Source: Microbacterium sp. SD291 (GTDB taxonomy: Bacteria; Actinomycetota; Actinomycetes; Actinomycetales; Microbacteriaceae). Taken from it: a stretch of DNA of 64,000 nt. A program made the position numbers and the translations under genes. Below the pieces are notes generated by a model, which saw only the letters and a list, made by a program, of their open reading frames with translations, was not told where the DNA came from and ran no database searches. Numbering within the stretch: position 1 is the first letter of the stretch; each line of letters opens with the position of its first letter. The stretch lies in contig NZ_JADIJR010000015.1 of assembly GCF_017355365.1 (NCBI RefSeq), forward strand, positions 1 through 64,000. Reading direction: 5' to 3'. This document shows, piece by piece, positions 30,907-39,269 of the stretch.

Positions 30907-32031
30907 ATGACACCGTCGGACGTCTTTCCGGGCCCGCTGGCGCCGATGCCGGACTCCACGGCATTCGCCACGATCGTCTGGCCGGGTGCTGAGAAGGTCC
31001 GCCCCCCGCGGTTCGTGGAGGGGTTCGAGCCCTTCGAGGCGTTCGCGCGCGACGCCGGCGCAGACCCCGTCGTCCTCGCCGCCGACCCCGTCGCGCTGTG
31101 GGATTTCGTGGCCGCGCACCCCGAACTCCTCGCGTCTGCAGAGACCGCGGATGCGGCGACGCGGTTCCTGGGGAACGCGATCGCGGTGGCGCATCCGGCG
31201 GCGACGTGGCGGATGACGAGCGAACCCGAGGTGGGCACGTCGACGAGATCGATCACGGTCGCCGGCCTGCTGCGGACGATCGTGGAGCGCCCGGATCAGC
31301 GCGAGCCCTTCCGGGACATGCTCGCGTCATGGCCGCAGGCCGACCTCGACGATCAGGAGCTCGCGGCCCTCGCGCACGAGCAGGTCGACGTCGACCTCGT
31401 CGTCGCGCCGGTGCCCTTCGCGCGTCCGGCGATCGCGACCCCGGAGTTCCTGGACGACACCGGCCGGGTCATCGACTACGGTTCCCGCTGGGGCGACGCG
31501 TCTCCGCCGGACGAGGCCTATTCCCGGGTCTCCCATCCCGAGCGATTCGCCCCCGTGCTGTCCGTCGTCGACGCGCTGGTCGACCACCTCGAGACCTGGT
31601 ACGTCGTCGACGTCGACCGGCGAGCCGGCGGACCAGGCGAGCGCGTACTGCACCTGCGGCCCGCGACGGGTGCCGCGATCACCATCACCGCGACGGTCGA
31701 ATCCGTCGGCATCGAAGCCGGAGCGCTGTTCCGGGACTCGGCGCCCGGCTGCACATGCGACGCCTGCGACGAGTCCGCCGAGACCGTTGCCGCCCACCTC
31801 GAGCAGACCCTGCTCGCGATCGCAGCCGGCGGGCTGAGGGAGGTGTTCCCTGTCGGTCGGCAGCGCTGGCTGCACACGCGGATCCACACCGCCGACGGCG
31901 TCGGCGGCTCGAGCGGCGGCGAGCCCAGCGGTTCATCCCCGCCCGAGCGAGTCGACGACGCGGCGGAGCTTCTCCGGTCTCTCCCCGACGGCTGGTGGCC
32001 GGCCTGGTCGCTGCGCTCCGCCCGCCCCTGA
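30907..32031 (+). CDS. Uncharacterised protein (DUF6226-like C-terminal part)
   Basis: 374 residues, soluble, no signal or membrane segment. The start at ATG 30907 lies 5 bp after the pirin stop; no strong ribosome binding site is seen apart from coupling. The C-terminal 190 residues (YGSRWGDASPPDEAYSRVSH onward, with FRDSAPGCTCDACDES and LREVFPVGRQRWLH) look like a family I know from Microbacteriaceae, probably DUF6226; this is recognition, not a search. The three Cys in CTCDAC could hold a metal. The N-terminal 180 residues resemble nothing I recognise. It ends 6 bp from the convergent symporter gene. Confidence 0.75.
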   Translation: MTPSDVFPGPLAPMPDSTAFATIVWPGAEKVRPPRFVEGFEPFEAFARDAGADPVVLAADPVALWDFVAAHPELLASAETADAATRFLGNAIAVAHPAATWRMTSEPEVGTSTRSITVAGLLRTIVERPDQREPFRDMLASWPQADLDDQELAALAHEQVDVDLVVAPVPFARPAIATPEFLDDTGRVIDYGSRWGDASPPDEAYSRVSHPERFAPVLSVVDALVDHLETWYVVDVDRRAGGPGERVLHLRPATGAAITITATVESVGIEAGALFRDSAPGCTCDACDESAETVAAHLEQTLLAIAAGGLREVFPVGRQRWLHTRIHTADGVGGSSGGEPSGSSPPERVDDAAELLRSLPDGWWPAWSLRSARP

Positions 32032-32037
32032 CGCCGG

Positions 32038-33495
32038 TCAGACGCGCTCCGGCGTGTGCACCCGTGCGAGGAAGCGCTCGGCGCGCGGCGACCGGCCCCG
32101 CGGATCGAGCAGCGACACAGCGATCGTGACGGCGGCCGCGAGCGGGATGGTCCAGGCGGCCGGCTGCGCGAGATAGGGGGCGGCGGCGCCGACTCCCCCG
32201 ATCAGGGCGTTCACCAGCAGGGCGAGTCCTGCCGCGAGACCGCCCGACAGCATCCCCGCCACCGCCCCGCGGGCGGTGAGACCCCGCCACCACACCCCCA
32301 GCAGCACCACCGGCGACAGGGTCGACGCAGCCACCACGAAGACGACCCCCACGCTCGATCCGAGCCCCGCCGGGGCGGTGAGCAGCGCGACGGCGAGGGG
32401 CACCAGCGCGCACAGCACGGCCGACAGGCGGAACGAGCGCACCGAGCCGGAGAAGACGTCCTGGCTGATCACGCCCGCAAGCGAGACGACGAGTCCGGCA
32501 GAGGTCGCCAGGAACGCGGCGAACGCGCCGGCCACGATCAGCGCCGTGAGCAGCTCGCCGAATACTCCGGGGAAGACGCGGGACGGCAGCAGCAGCACGA
32601 CCGTGTCGGCGATGCCGGGAACCGCGAGGTCGGGGGCGGCGATGCGCGCCAGCAGGCCCATCGTGCTCGACACGGCGTAGAACGCGCTCACCATCGCGAT
32701 CACGATCACGGTGGTCCGACGGGCCGACACCCCGGTCGGGCTCGTGTAGAACCGCACCAGCACGTGCGGGAGCCCCATGGTGCCCAACAGCAGGGCGAGG
32801 AGCAGGGATGCCGTCTCATAGGCGTCGAACCCCGATGGCCCTGCCTCGGCGGGGAAGACCAGCGCCGGATCGAAGTCGTGAGGTCCGCCGCTCAGCGCGA
32901 AGGCGATGCAGACCACCGGCACGAGGAGCGCGGTGAGCTTCAGCCAGTACTGGAAGGCCTGCACGTAGGTGATGGCGCGCATGCCGCCCGCCGCCACCGC
33001 CGCGGCGACCAGCACCGCGACCGTCACCGCGCCGACCCACTCGGGCACTCCGGCGACGACCAGCAGGGTGAGCCCGGCGCCGTGCAGCTGCGGCACGATG
33101 TAGAGCCAGCCGATGATGAGCACCGCGATGCTGGTGACTCGCCGCGCGGCAACCGACTCGAGCCGCGCCTCGATGAAGTCGGGGATCGTGTACGCGCCGC
33201 TGCGACGAAGCGGTGCCGCCACGAAGGCGAGCACCAGCAGGTACCCGGCCGCGTATCCGATCGGGAACCAGAAGCCGCGGGCGCCGTCGAGCAGCACCAG
33301 CCCGGAAAGGCCCAGGAACGTGCCGGCCGAGAGGTACTCACCGCTGATCGCCGACGCGTTCCACACCGGCCGCACCGTGCGGGAGGCGACGAAGAAGTCA
33401 CTGGTCGTTCGCGAGATCCTCAGCCCGTAGACGCCGATCAGGAGCGTCGCAACAACGACGAGCGCGACGCCCACCAGATCCAGGACGGCGTTCAC
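32038..33495 (-). CDS. Sodium:solute symporter (acetate/pyruvate-type, SSS family)
   Basis: 485 residues, about 13 membrane helices. The N-terminal block DFFVASRTVRPVWNASAISGEYLSAGTFLGL and later GGMRAITYVQAFQYWLK are typical of the ActP/MctC branch that takes up acetate, pyruvate and other short monocarboxylates with Na+ or H+. The GTG at 33495 overlaps the DUF485 stop (GTGA); the longer open frame upstream lies inside that gene and is not coding here. The DUF485-SSS pairing is the standard arrangement for this branch, and the location after a LytS/LytT pair and cstA supports a role in small-carboxylate uptake. Confidence 0.9.
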   Translation of the reverse strand: MNAVLDLVGVALVVVATLLIGVYGLRISRTTSDFFVASRTVRPVWNASAISGEYLSAGTFLGLSGLVLLDGARGFWFPIGYAAGYLLVLAFVAAPLRRSGAYTIPDFIEARLESVAARRVTSIAVLIIGWLYIVPQLHGAGLTLLVVAGVPEWVGAVTVAVLVAAAVAAGGMRAITYVQAFQYWLKLTALLVPVVCIAFALSGGPHDFDPALVFPAEAGPSGFDAYETASLLLALLLGTMGLPHVLVRFYTSPTGVSARRTTVIVIAMVSAFYAVSSTMGLLARIAAPDLAVPGIADTVVLLLPSRVFPGVFGELLTALIVAGAFAAFLATSAGLVVSLAGVISQDVFSGSVRSFRLSAVLCALVPLAVALLTAPAGLGSSVGVVFVVAASTLSPVVLLGVWWRGLTARGAVAGMLSGGLAAGLALLVNALIGGVGAAAPYLAQPAAWTIPLAAAVTIAVSLLDPRGRSPRAERFLARVHTPERV

Positions 33496-33881
33496 TCGCG
33501 GTCCCGGAGCGCCGGGTAGCGCCGCTCGTTGCGGGCGGCTGTGCGCAGGTAGAGCAGCGCGAAGACGAGGATGACCGGATAGAACGCGTAGGCCTGCAGC
33601 AGCCAGGACAGCGGCAGGCCCCACACGAGGACCCTGCCGATCTCAGGGGCCAGCGCGATCGTCAGCGTCAGAGCGACCACCACGAGCACGAAGCCCGCGA
33701 TCGTGCCGAGCGCCAGGCGGAGCTGGCTGCGCATGAGGGCTCGCGCGTAGACGGCATCCGCCTCGTCCACCGGCGAACCCGGCAGGGCGATGCCGCGGGT
33801 GTACGTCGATGAGAGCCGAGCGGGCAGGTCGGCCGTCACCCGCACGCGCTTTGGCGCATCGCCCGTCCGGCCCTCGTTCAT
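33492..33881 (-). CDS. DUF485 family membrane protein
   Basis: 129 residues with two membrane helices near residues 58-80 and 90-112. DUF485 proteins accompany acetate/monocarboxylate symporters of the SSS family and are thought to help in transporter function or folding. The ATG at 33881 overlaps the response regulator stop (ATGA) and its own stop overlaps the symporter GTG start, so the three genes are translationally coupled. The first 40 residues are basic and cytoplasmic. Confidence 0.85.
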   Translation of the reverse strand: MNEGRTGDAPKRVRVTADLPARLSSTYTRGIALPGSPVDEADAVYARALMRSQLRLALGTIAGFVLVVVALTLTIALAPEIGRVLVWGLPLSWLLQAYAFYPVILVFALLYLRTAARNERRYPALRDRE

Positions 33882-34597
33882 CGGATGCTCTCGCCGCGCA
33901 CGAGCGCCTCGCGCACCGCCGGCACCAGGCGCCGGCTGACCGGCAGCGACAGCTCGCCGATCGCGACCGACGGCTCGGCCCCGGAGAGACGCGCCTCGGT
34001 CACGGCAGCGATGCGCACCAGCGACGAGCGGTGGATGCGGAGAAAACCTGCCTGCGCCCACCGCGTCTCGAGCTCCGAGATCGGGATGCGCACGAGATGC
34101 CCCGCACCGTCGCCGGTGTGCAGCCGCGAGTAGTCCCCCTGCGCCTGCACCCAGTGCACATCGCTGCGACGGACGAACCGCACCGTCGATCCGACCGTGA
34201 CCGGGAGCATCTCGTCTTCCCCGGATGCCGCGGCATCGCCGTTCTCGAGCACGCGGTCGACGGCGCTGCGCAGGCGCTCGGCCCTGACCGGCTTCAGCAG
34301 GTAGTCGGCGGCGCGCAGCTCGAATGCCTCGACGGCGCGGGCGTCGTCGGCTGTCACGAACACGACGGCCGGTGGCCGGGCGAGGGCGAGCAGGGCGCGC
34401 GCGAGCTCGGTGCCCGTGAGCCCCGGCATGTGGATGTCGAGGAAGGCGATCCGCACGGCGCGCTCGGACAGCTGGCGCAGCGCGTCGGCGCCGCTGCCCG
34501 CGGTGAGGATCTCGCCGATGCGGTCGTCGGTGCGCAGCAGGTGGACGAGCTCGTCCAGCGCCGGCTTCTCGTCGTCGGCGACCAGCACGTCGATCAT
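33878..34597 (-). CDS. LytTR-family response regulator
   Basis: 239 residues. An N-terminal receiver domain has acidic pocket Asp8/Asp9, phosphoacceptor Asp54 (IAFLDIHMPG) and Lys in LLKPV. A C-terminal LytTR DNA-binding domain (about 130-235) contains WVQAQGDYSRLHT and FLRIHRSSLVR. The start is the ATG overlapping the kinase stop. In E. coli the homologous BtsSR pair senses pyruvate and controls btsT, a CstA-family gene; here the pair lies between cstA/ybdD and the DUF485-symporter pair, so control of carboxylate uptake is the most likely job. Confidence 0.94.
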   Translation of the reverse strand: MIDVLVADDEKPALDELVHLLRTDDRIGEILTAGSGADALRQLSERAVRIAFLDIHMPGLTGTELARALLALARPPAVVFVTADDARAVEAFELRAADYLLKPVRAERLRSAVDRVLENGDAAASGEDEMLPVTVGSTVRFVRRSDVHWVQAQGDYSRLHTGDGAGHLVRIPISELETRWAQAGFLRIHRSSLVRIAAVTEARLSGAEPSVAIGELSLPVSRRLVPAVREALVRGESIR

Positions 34598-35787
34598 CGG
34601 CGCTCCGAGTCGAGCAGCGGATCGTTCAGCGGCTGCGAGTTGGGCACGCGCATGCGCACCAGGGTACCCGCGCCCGTGTTGGTCTCCACGACCAGCCCGC
34701 CCTCGGCGCCGTAGAGCTGGCGGAGGCGCGTGTCGACGTTGCGGAGACCGACGTGCAGCCCGTCGTCGCCGGCGGTGAGGGTGGCGCGCAGCGCATCCGG
34801 GTCCATGCCGACGCCGTCGTCCTCCACGAGGATCTCGGTGTGCGTGCCGTCGCCGCGCGAGCTGATGCGGATCTCCCCTCCGCCTTCGCCCGGCTCCAGA
34901 CCGTGCCGCACGGCGTTCTCGACCAGAGGCTGCACGGACAGGAACGGGATGACGGTGGCGAGGGTCTCGGGTGCGATCTGCAGGGTGACACGCAGCCGAT
35001 CGCCGAAGCGGGCGCGCTCGAGCTCGAGATACGAGTGGATGCTGCCGAGCTCTTCGGCGAGCGTGGTGAACTCTCCCCGCCGGCGGAACGAGTAGCGGGT
35101 GAAGTCCGCGAACTCGAGCACGAGCTCGCGGGCCCTCGTGGGGTCGGTCAGGATGAAGGAGGCGATCGCGGTGAGCGCGTTGTAGATGAAGTGCGGTGAG
35201 ATCTGCGCGCGCAGCGAGCGCAGCTCCGCCTCGGCGAGCTGGGTGCGCGAGGCGTCGAGATCGCCGAGCTCGACCTGGGCCGCGCACCAGTCCGCGACCT
35301 CCTCGGCCGCGCGCACGAGCGCCGCGCGCACGGGCGCGGCGAACGCGACGACCACCCCGACGACCCGCCCGTCGACGAGGATCGGCGCGCCGACCGCCTC
35401 GAGCTCGTCGTCTCGGCCGGGTGAGGGGAAGACCTGCCGACGGCCGGACTCCGTCACCCGTGTCGCGATCCGGAGAGCGGCCGGCTCGAGACCGTCCGGC
35501 GTGCCGTCGAAGGACACCGAGCCCTCGGCACTCACGATCGCTACCGCCGCGCTGCCGAGGAGCACGCGCAGGTGGCGTGCGGCCCTCACGACACCGGGCG
35601 TCGCGAGTCCGCCACGCAGGTGCGGGGCGGCGAGGCTCGCCTGGTGCAGGGCGCGCAGCGCGCCCTGCTCGGAGTCGCTGCCGAGGTCGGCCGCCCCGCG
35701 GCCGAGTCGGCGGGCGAGCAGCAGGAGCACCGTGAGGACGATCCCGCCGAGCACGCCGAGGGCTGCGGCGAGAACGACGTCGGTCAT
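34594..35787 (-). CDS. LytS-like sensor histidine kinase
   Basis: 397 residues. There is one N-terminal membrane helix (about 5-25), then a GAF-like domain (about 60-165), then the His_kinase region with phosphoacceptor His199 in QISPHFIYNAL and an HATPase domain (VENAVRHGLEPGEGGG, then a VEDDGVGMDP box). E. coli BtsS and LytS carry a five- or six-helix sensor; that is absent here, so the signal is probably sensed in the cytoplasm by the GAF domain. The ATG at 35787 has TATGCT six bases before it, suggesting its own leaderless promoter downstream of ybdD. Confidence 0.94.
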   Translation of the reverse strand: MTDVVLAAALGVLGGIVLTVLLLLARRLGRGAADLGSDSEQGALRALHQASLAAPHLRGGLATPGVVRAARHLRVLLGSAAVAIVSAEGSVSFDGTPDGLEPAALRIATRVTESGRRQVFPSPGRDDELEAVGAPILVDGRVVGVVVAFAAPVRAALVRAAEEVADWCAAQVELGDLDASRTQLAEAELRSLRAQISPHFIYNALTAIASFILTDPTRARELVLEFADFTRYSFRRRGEFTTLAEELGSIHSYLELERARFGDRLRVTLQIAPETLATVIPFLSVQPLVENAVRHGLEPGEGGGEIRISSRGDGTHTEILVEDDGVGMDPDALRATLTAGDDGLHVGLRNVDTRLRQLYGAEGGLVVETNTGAGTLVRMRVPNSQPLNDPLLDSERR

Positions 35788-35793
35788 GCGTTC

Positions 35794-35799
35794 AGCATA
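35794..35799 (-). promoter_or_regulatory. Leaderless -10 element for the LytS-like kinase gene
   Basis: TATGCT, six bases (GAACGC), then the ATG at 35787. It lies in the short gap after ybdD, giving the two-component pair a possible independent promoter. Confidence 0.45.
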
Positions 35800-35805
35800 A
35801 GGACG

Positions 35806-36042
35806 TCAGCAGCACCGGGCACCGGGATTGCGGTCCTGGTCGTCCATCTTCTGACGCCAGAACTGCCGCTCGGTCATCGGCTCCTCGTCGGGGTGCTCAC
35901 GCTGCCGATGGGCGACATAGGTCGCGTACGCCGTGTCGCCCATCAGCGTCGTCATGTACCAGCGGATGCCGCGGCCCGCCCGCCCCGCGGCGCTGAGAAG
36001 CGCACGCAGAGAGGTGGCCGCGGCATCCGTTCGGTTCGTCAT
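35806..36042 (-). CDS. ybdD: YbdD/YjiX family small protein (DUF466)
   Basis: 78 residues. The family pattern is clear: GIRWYMTTLMGDTAYATYVAH, then HPDEEPMTERQFWRQKMD and a Cys-Cys end. Such proteins are nearly always encoded right after cstA/btsT, as here (10 bp gap), and are needed for or assist the transporter. No membrane segment is evident. Confidence 0.92.
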   Translation of the reverse strand: MTNRTDAAATSLRALLSAAGRAGRGIRWYMTTLMGDTAYATYVAHRQREHPDEEPMTERQFWRQKMDDQDRNPGARCC

Positions 36043-36052
36043 CGCGCACTCA

Positions 36053-38308
36053 TCAGTGACGCGAGGCCCTGCGGTCGTCGGCGAGGATCGGCTCCCACTG
36101 CTTCTCGAGCTCGCGCTCGGCGGAGTTCGGCAGGAAGCCGGCCGGGGCGAAGCGCCGCGAGGCCACAGGGGCGTCTTCGGTGTCGTCGCCGCCGCCGTCG
36201 CGGATGGCCCTGACTGTCACGACGACCGCCGCGATCATGACGATGATCGCGAGGGTGACGAAGATGATCGACAGCGTGCCCTGCACTGCGGTGTTGCGGA
36301 TGACCGCGTCGAGCACCTCGGGAGCGCCGAGCGTCGTGTCGCCGGAGTCGCGGGCCGCCACGTACTTGAAGTGGTTCGCCCAGTAGCCGATGCCGGGGAC
36401 GGGCGAGAGGATCTTGTACAGCGACGCCGTGATCGTGATGACCGCGGTGAAGGCGAGCGGCAGCCCGATGATCCAGAGCCACTTGACGTAGCTCTTCCCG
36501 CGCTTCGCGACGATCGCCAGGACCACGGCGAGCGCGATCGCGGCGAGCAACTGGTTCGCGATGCCGAACAGCGGGAAGAAGGTGTTGATGCCGCCGAGCG
36601 GGTCGGTGACGCCGAGGATGAGGATCGCTCCCCAGCCGGCCACCATGATCGCGGTGCAGATCCAGACGCCGGGGCGCCACGAGACGTCACGGAACTTCGG
36701 GAACCAGGCGCCGATCGAGTCCTGCAGCATGAAGCGCGCGACCCGGGTGCCGGCATCCACCGCGGTGAGGATGAACAGCGCCTCGAACATGATCGCGAAG
36801 TGGTACCAGAACGCCATGAGCGCCTGGCCGCCGAGGGCCTGCTGCATGATGTGCGCGAGACCGAGCGCGAGGGTCGGCGCGCCACCCGTGCGCGAGACGA
36901 TCGACTCCTCGCCGACCGCCTCGGCTGTGCCGGTGAGCATCTCGGGTGTGAGGTTCACGCCCGTCAGCCCCAGCGAGTTCACGAACGCGACGGCCCCTTC
37001 GACCGTGCCTCCGGTCGCCGCAGCCGAGGCGTTCATGGCGAAGTAGATGCCCTGGTCGATCGAGATCGCGGCGACGAGCGCCATGATCGCGACGAACGAC
37101 TCCATGAGCATCCCGCCGTAGCCGATGAATCGCGACTGCCGCTCCTTCTCGATGAGCTTCGGCGTCGTGCCGGAGGCGATCAGGGCGTGGAAGCCCGACA
37201 GCGCCCCGCAGGCGATCGTCACGAACAGGAACGGGAAGAGCGGACCCGCGAACACGGGGCCCATCCCGTTCTCGCCGAACACGCTGATCGCGGGAACCGT
37301 GATCTCAGGGCGCACCAGGATGATCGCGCCGGCGAGCATCACGACGACGCCGATCTTCATGAACGTGGACAGGTAGTCGCGCGGTGCGAGCAGCAGCCAG
37401 ACCGGGAGCACCGCGGCGATGAAGCCGTAGATGATGATGCCCCACGCGATGGTGGTGCGGTCGAGGTGGAAGATCGCCTGGCCCCAGTCGGTGCCGGCGA
37501 CCCAGCCGCCGCCGATGATCGCGGCCATCAGCAGCACGAAGCCGATGATCGAGACCTCGGTGACCTTTCCAGGGCGCAGGAACCGCAGGTACACGCCCAT
37601 GAAGATCGCGATCGGAATGGTCATCGCGACGGAGAAGACGCCCCAAGGGCTCTCGCCGAGGGCGTTGACGACGACGAGCGCGAGGATGGCGACGATGATC
37701 AGCATGATCAGCAGCGAGGCGATGATCGCGGCGGTGCCGCCGATGCGGCCGAGCTCCTGCCTGGCCATCTGGCCGATCGTGCGGCCGCCGCGTCGCATCG
37801 AGAAGAAGAGGACCGTGTAGTCCTGCACCGCGCCGGCGAGAACGACGCCGACGATGATCCAGATCGTGCCGGGGAGGTAGCCCATCTGGGCGGCGAGCAC
37901 CGGACCGACGAGCGGGCCGGCGCCGGCGATCGCCGCGAAGTGGTGACCGTAGAGCACGCGGCGGTCGGTGGGGACGTAGTCCTTGCCGTCCTGCTTGACC
38001 TCGGCAGGCGTCGCGCGACGGTCGTCAGGGCGCGTGATGTACTTCTCGATCACCTTCGAGTAGAAGCGGTAGCCGATCAAGTACGTGCAGACCGCCGCGA
38101 ACACGAACCAGATCGCGTTGACGGTCTCGCCGCGCACGATCGCGAGCATGGTCCAGGCCACGGCTCCGAGCAGGGCGATCGCCGACCAGATGAGGATCTT
38201 CGGCAGGGTCCAGCGGTTGGCGTTCTGATGGTGCTCGTCGCTGAGGGCGACGGGGGGAAGCTTCGGATCGGTGACGATGTCGGGTGCGGTGCTGCCCGGT
38301 GCGGTCAT
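36053..38308 (-). CDS. cstA: Carbon starvation protein CstA (pyruvate/peptide transporter)
   Basis: 751 residues with about 16-18 membrane helices, the normal size. Characteristic segments are GYRFYSKVIEKYI near residue 80, GHHFAAIAGAGPLVGPVLAAQMGY (first 20: about residues 120-140), and CGALSGFHALIASGTTPKLI. E. coli homologues BtsT and CstA import pyruvate, and CstA has also been linked to peptide uptake. The start at 38308 has GAGGAG eight to nine bases upstream. It leads a run of genes (ybdD, kinase, regulator, DUF485, symporter) all on the same strand. Confidence 0.95.
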   Translation of the reverse strand: MTAPGSTAPDIVTDPKLPPVALSDEHHQNANRWTLPKILIWSAIALLGAVAWTMLAIVRGETVNAIWFVFAAVCTYLIGYRFYSKVIEKYITRPDDRRATPAEVKQDGKDYVPTDRRVLYGHHFAAIAGAGPLVGPVLAAQMGYLPGTIWIIVGVVLAGAVQDYTVLFFSMRRGGRTIGQMARQELGRIGGTAAIIASLLIMLIIVAILALVVVNALGESPWGVFSVAMTIPIAIFMGVYLRFLRPGKVTEVSIIGFVLLMAAIIGGGWVAGTDWGQAIFHLDRTTIAWGIIIYGFIAAVLPVWLLLAPRDYLSTFMKIGVVVMLAGAIILVRPEITVPAISVFGENGMGPVFAGPLFPFLFVTIACGALSGFHALIASGTTPKLIEKERQSRFIGYGGMLMESFVAIMALVAAISIDQGIYFAMNASAAATGGTVEGAVAFVNSLGLTGVNLTPEMLTGTAEAVGEESIVSRTGGAPTLALGLAHIMQQALGGQALMAFWYHFAIMFEALFILTAVDAGTRVARFMLQDSIGAWFPKFRDVSWRPGVWICTAIMVAGWGAILILGVTDPLGGINTFFPLFGIANQLLAAIALAVVLAIVAKRGKSYVKWLWIIGLPLAFTAVITITASLYKILSPVPGIGYWANHFKYVAARDSGDTTLGAPEVLDAVIRNTAVQGTLSIIFVTLAIIVMIAAVVVTVRAIRDGGGDDTEDAPVASRRFAPAGFLPNSAERELEKQWEPILADDRRASRH

Positions 38309-38345
38309 GGGGGTCTCCTCGGGGTACGCGACGTTGCGTTCCCCC

Positions 38346-38351
38346 ACTTTA
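38346..38351 (-). promoter_or_regulatory. Possible -10 element for cstA
   Basis: TAAAGT on the minus strand lies about 38 bases before the cstA ATG. No good -35 is seen, which would fit activation by the LytTR regulator; I could not identify the LytTR site itself. Confidence 0.35.
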
Positions 38352-38504
38352 GGAACGGGACTCCTCTGTGGGGGGTCCCCGAGCGTCTGCTGCGACGAGC
38401 GGCGCCGATCACGCGATCAGCGGAGGCTCAACTCACCCGTTCGACGACCGGGCACAGCACAGTGTGGTGGCCGAAGACCCAGCCTCGGCGACTTTCGCCG
38501 ACAG

Positions 38505-38510
38505 TAGGCT
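38505..38510 (+). promoter_or_regulatory. Leaderless -10 element for the YkoE-like gene
   Basis: TAGGCT, seven bases (GGGTCAC), then GTG at 38518; no Shine-Dalgarno sequence. This pattern also decides the start codon of the gene. Confidence 0.5.
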
Positions 38511-38517
38511 GGGTCAC

Positions 38518-39060
38518 GTGCGCCCCTCCCCCGTCCTCTCGACCAGAGTGCTGCTGATCTGCGCGGCGATCGGGGTCGCGACGGGGATCCTCGGCGGGAT
38601 CGCGGGACTCGCCACCCCGGTGGTGATCGCGGTGGCTCCGTGGGCGTACGGCCTGGTGCTCGGCTCGCACGTGCTGCCGGGGATCATCGCGCAGGAGGTG
38701 CTGCGCCGGCCCCTCGTCGCGCTGGTCACCCACGTGGTCGCGGCGCTGATCTCAAGCGCGTTCAACCCTGCCTGGTCGCTGCGCTTCATCGGCACGGCGC
38801 TGCTGTTCGGCGCGATCCAGGAGGGTGTCGCCGCACTCACCCGCTACCGCTCGTGGGGGGCATGGCGGTTCTTCGTGTCGGCCGCCCTGATCGGCGTGTT
38901 CGTCGCGGTCGTGGTGTTCTTCGCCGTGGACCTCGGCAAGTTCGCCCTCTGGGCGCAGATCACCTATCTCATCGTCTCGGTGCTCGGACCTGTCGCCTGG
39001 ACCGCGGTCGGGCTGGCGATCGGGTCGGCACTGAGCCGGGCCGGGGTCGTGCGGCGGTAG
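38518..39060 (+). CDS. ECF transporter S component, YkoE-like
   Basis: 180 residues, five or six membrane helices. YkoE-family features are visible: LPGIIAQEVLRRPLVALVTH, AALISSAFNPAW and the segment FGAIQEGVAALTRYRSWG. YkoE proteins are the substrate-binding part of ECF transporters, classically for the thiamin precursor HMP. Its energising partners (fused ATPase and T component) lie 3.6 kb downstream on the same strand. I chose the GTG at 38518 because a -10 hexamer sits seven bases before it; the longer open frame upstream has no membrane character. No TPP riboswitch was found. The substrate is uncertain, since the partner operon carries an iron box. Confidence 0.82.
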   Translation: MRPSPVLSTRVLLICAAIGVATGILGGIAGLATPVVIAVAPWAYGLVLGSHVLPGIIAQEVLRRPLVALVTHVVAALISSAFNPAWSLRFIGTALLFGAIQEGVAALTRYRSWGAWRFFVSAALIGVFVAVVVFFAVDLGKFALWAQITYLIVSVLGPVAWTAVGLAIGSALSRAGVVRR

Positions 39061-39149
39061 CGCGGGCTCGATAGCTGGCCGGGCGTCCGTCGACGCCTCG
39101 CTCTGCGGATGGTGATGAGCACGGCTCGGCGTTCGCTCGCACCTCCGTG

Positions 39150-39240
39150 TCAGGTGAATACGACGCGGCGGGGTGGTGGTGGGTCGGTGTAGGTGCGGCC
39201 GAGGGGGCTGGTCCAGGTGATGGTGGCGTCGGGAGGAGAC
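39150..39240 (-). pseudogene. 3' remnant of a DUF222/HNH endonuclease gene
   Basis: On the minus strand the frame reads PPDATITWTSPLGRTYTDPP, then PPRRVVFT and a TGA at 39150-39152. This is the usual C-terminal end of the abundant actinobacterial DUF222/HNH (13E12-type) endonucleases; the catalytic HNH part and everything upstream are gone. It lies exactly where the YkoE-like gene is separated from its ATPase partner by the alcohol dehydrogenase-MFS-Xre group. Confidence 0.65.
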
Positions 39241-39269
39241 CGGCACGAATCGATCTGCCGCAGCGCTCC

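Noticed and set aside
38380..38517. TPP riboswitch or iron box upstream of the YkoE-like gene
   Set aside because: No conserved TPP core is visible, and the best iron-box alignment matches fewer than half of the positions.
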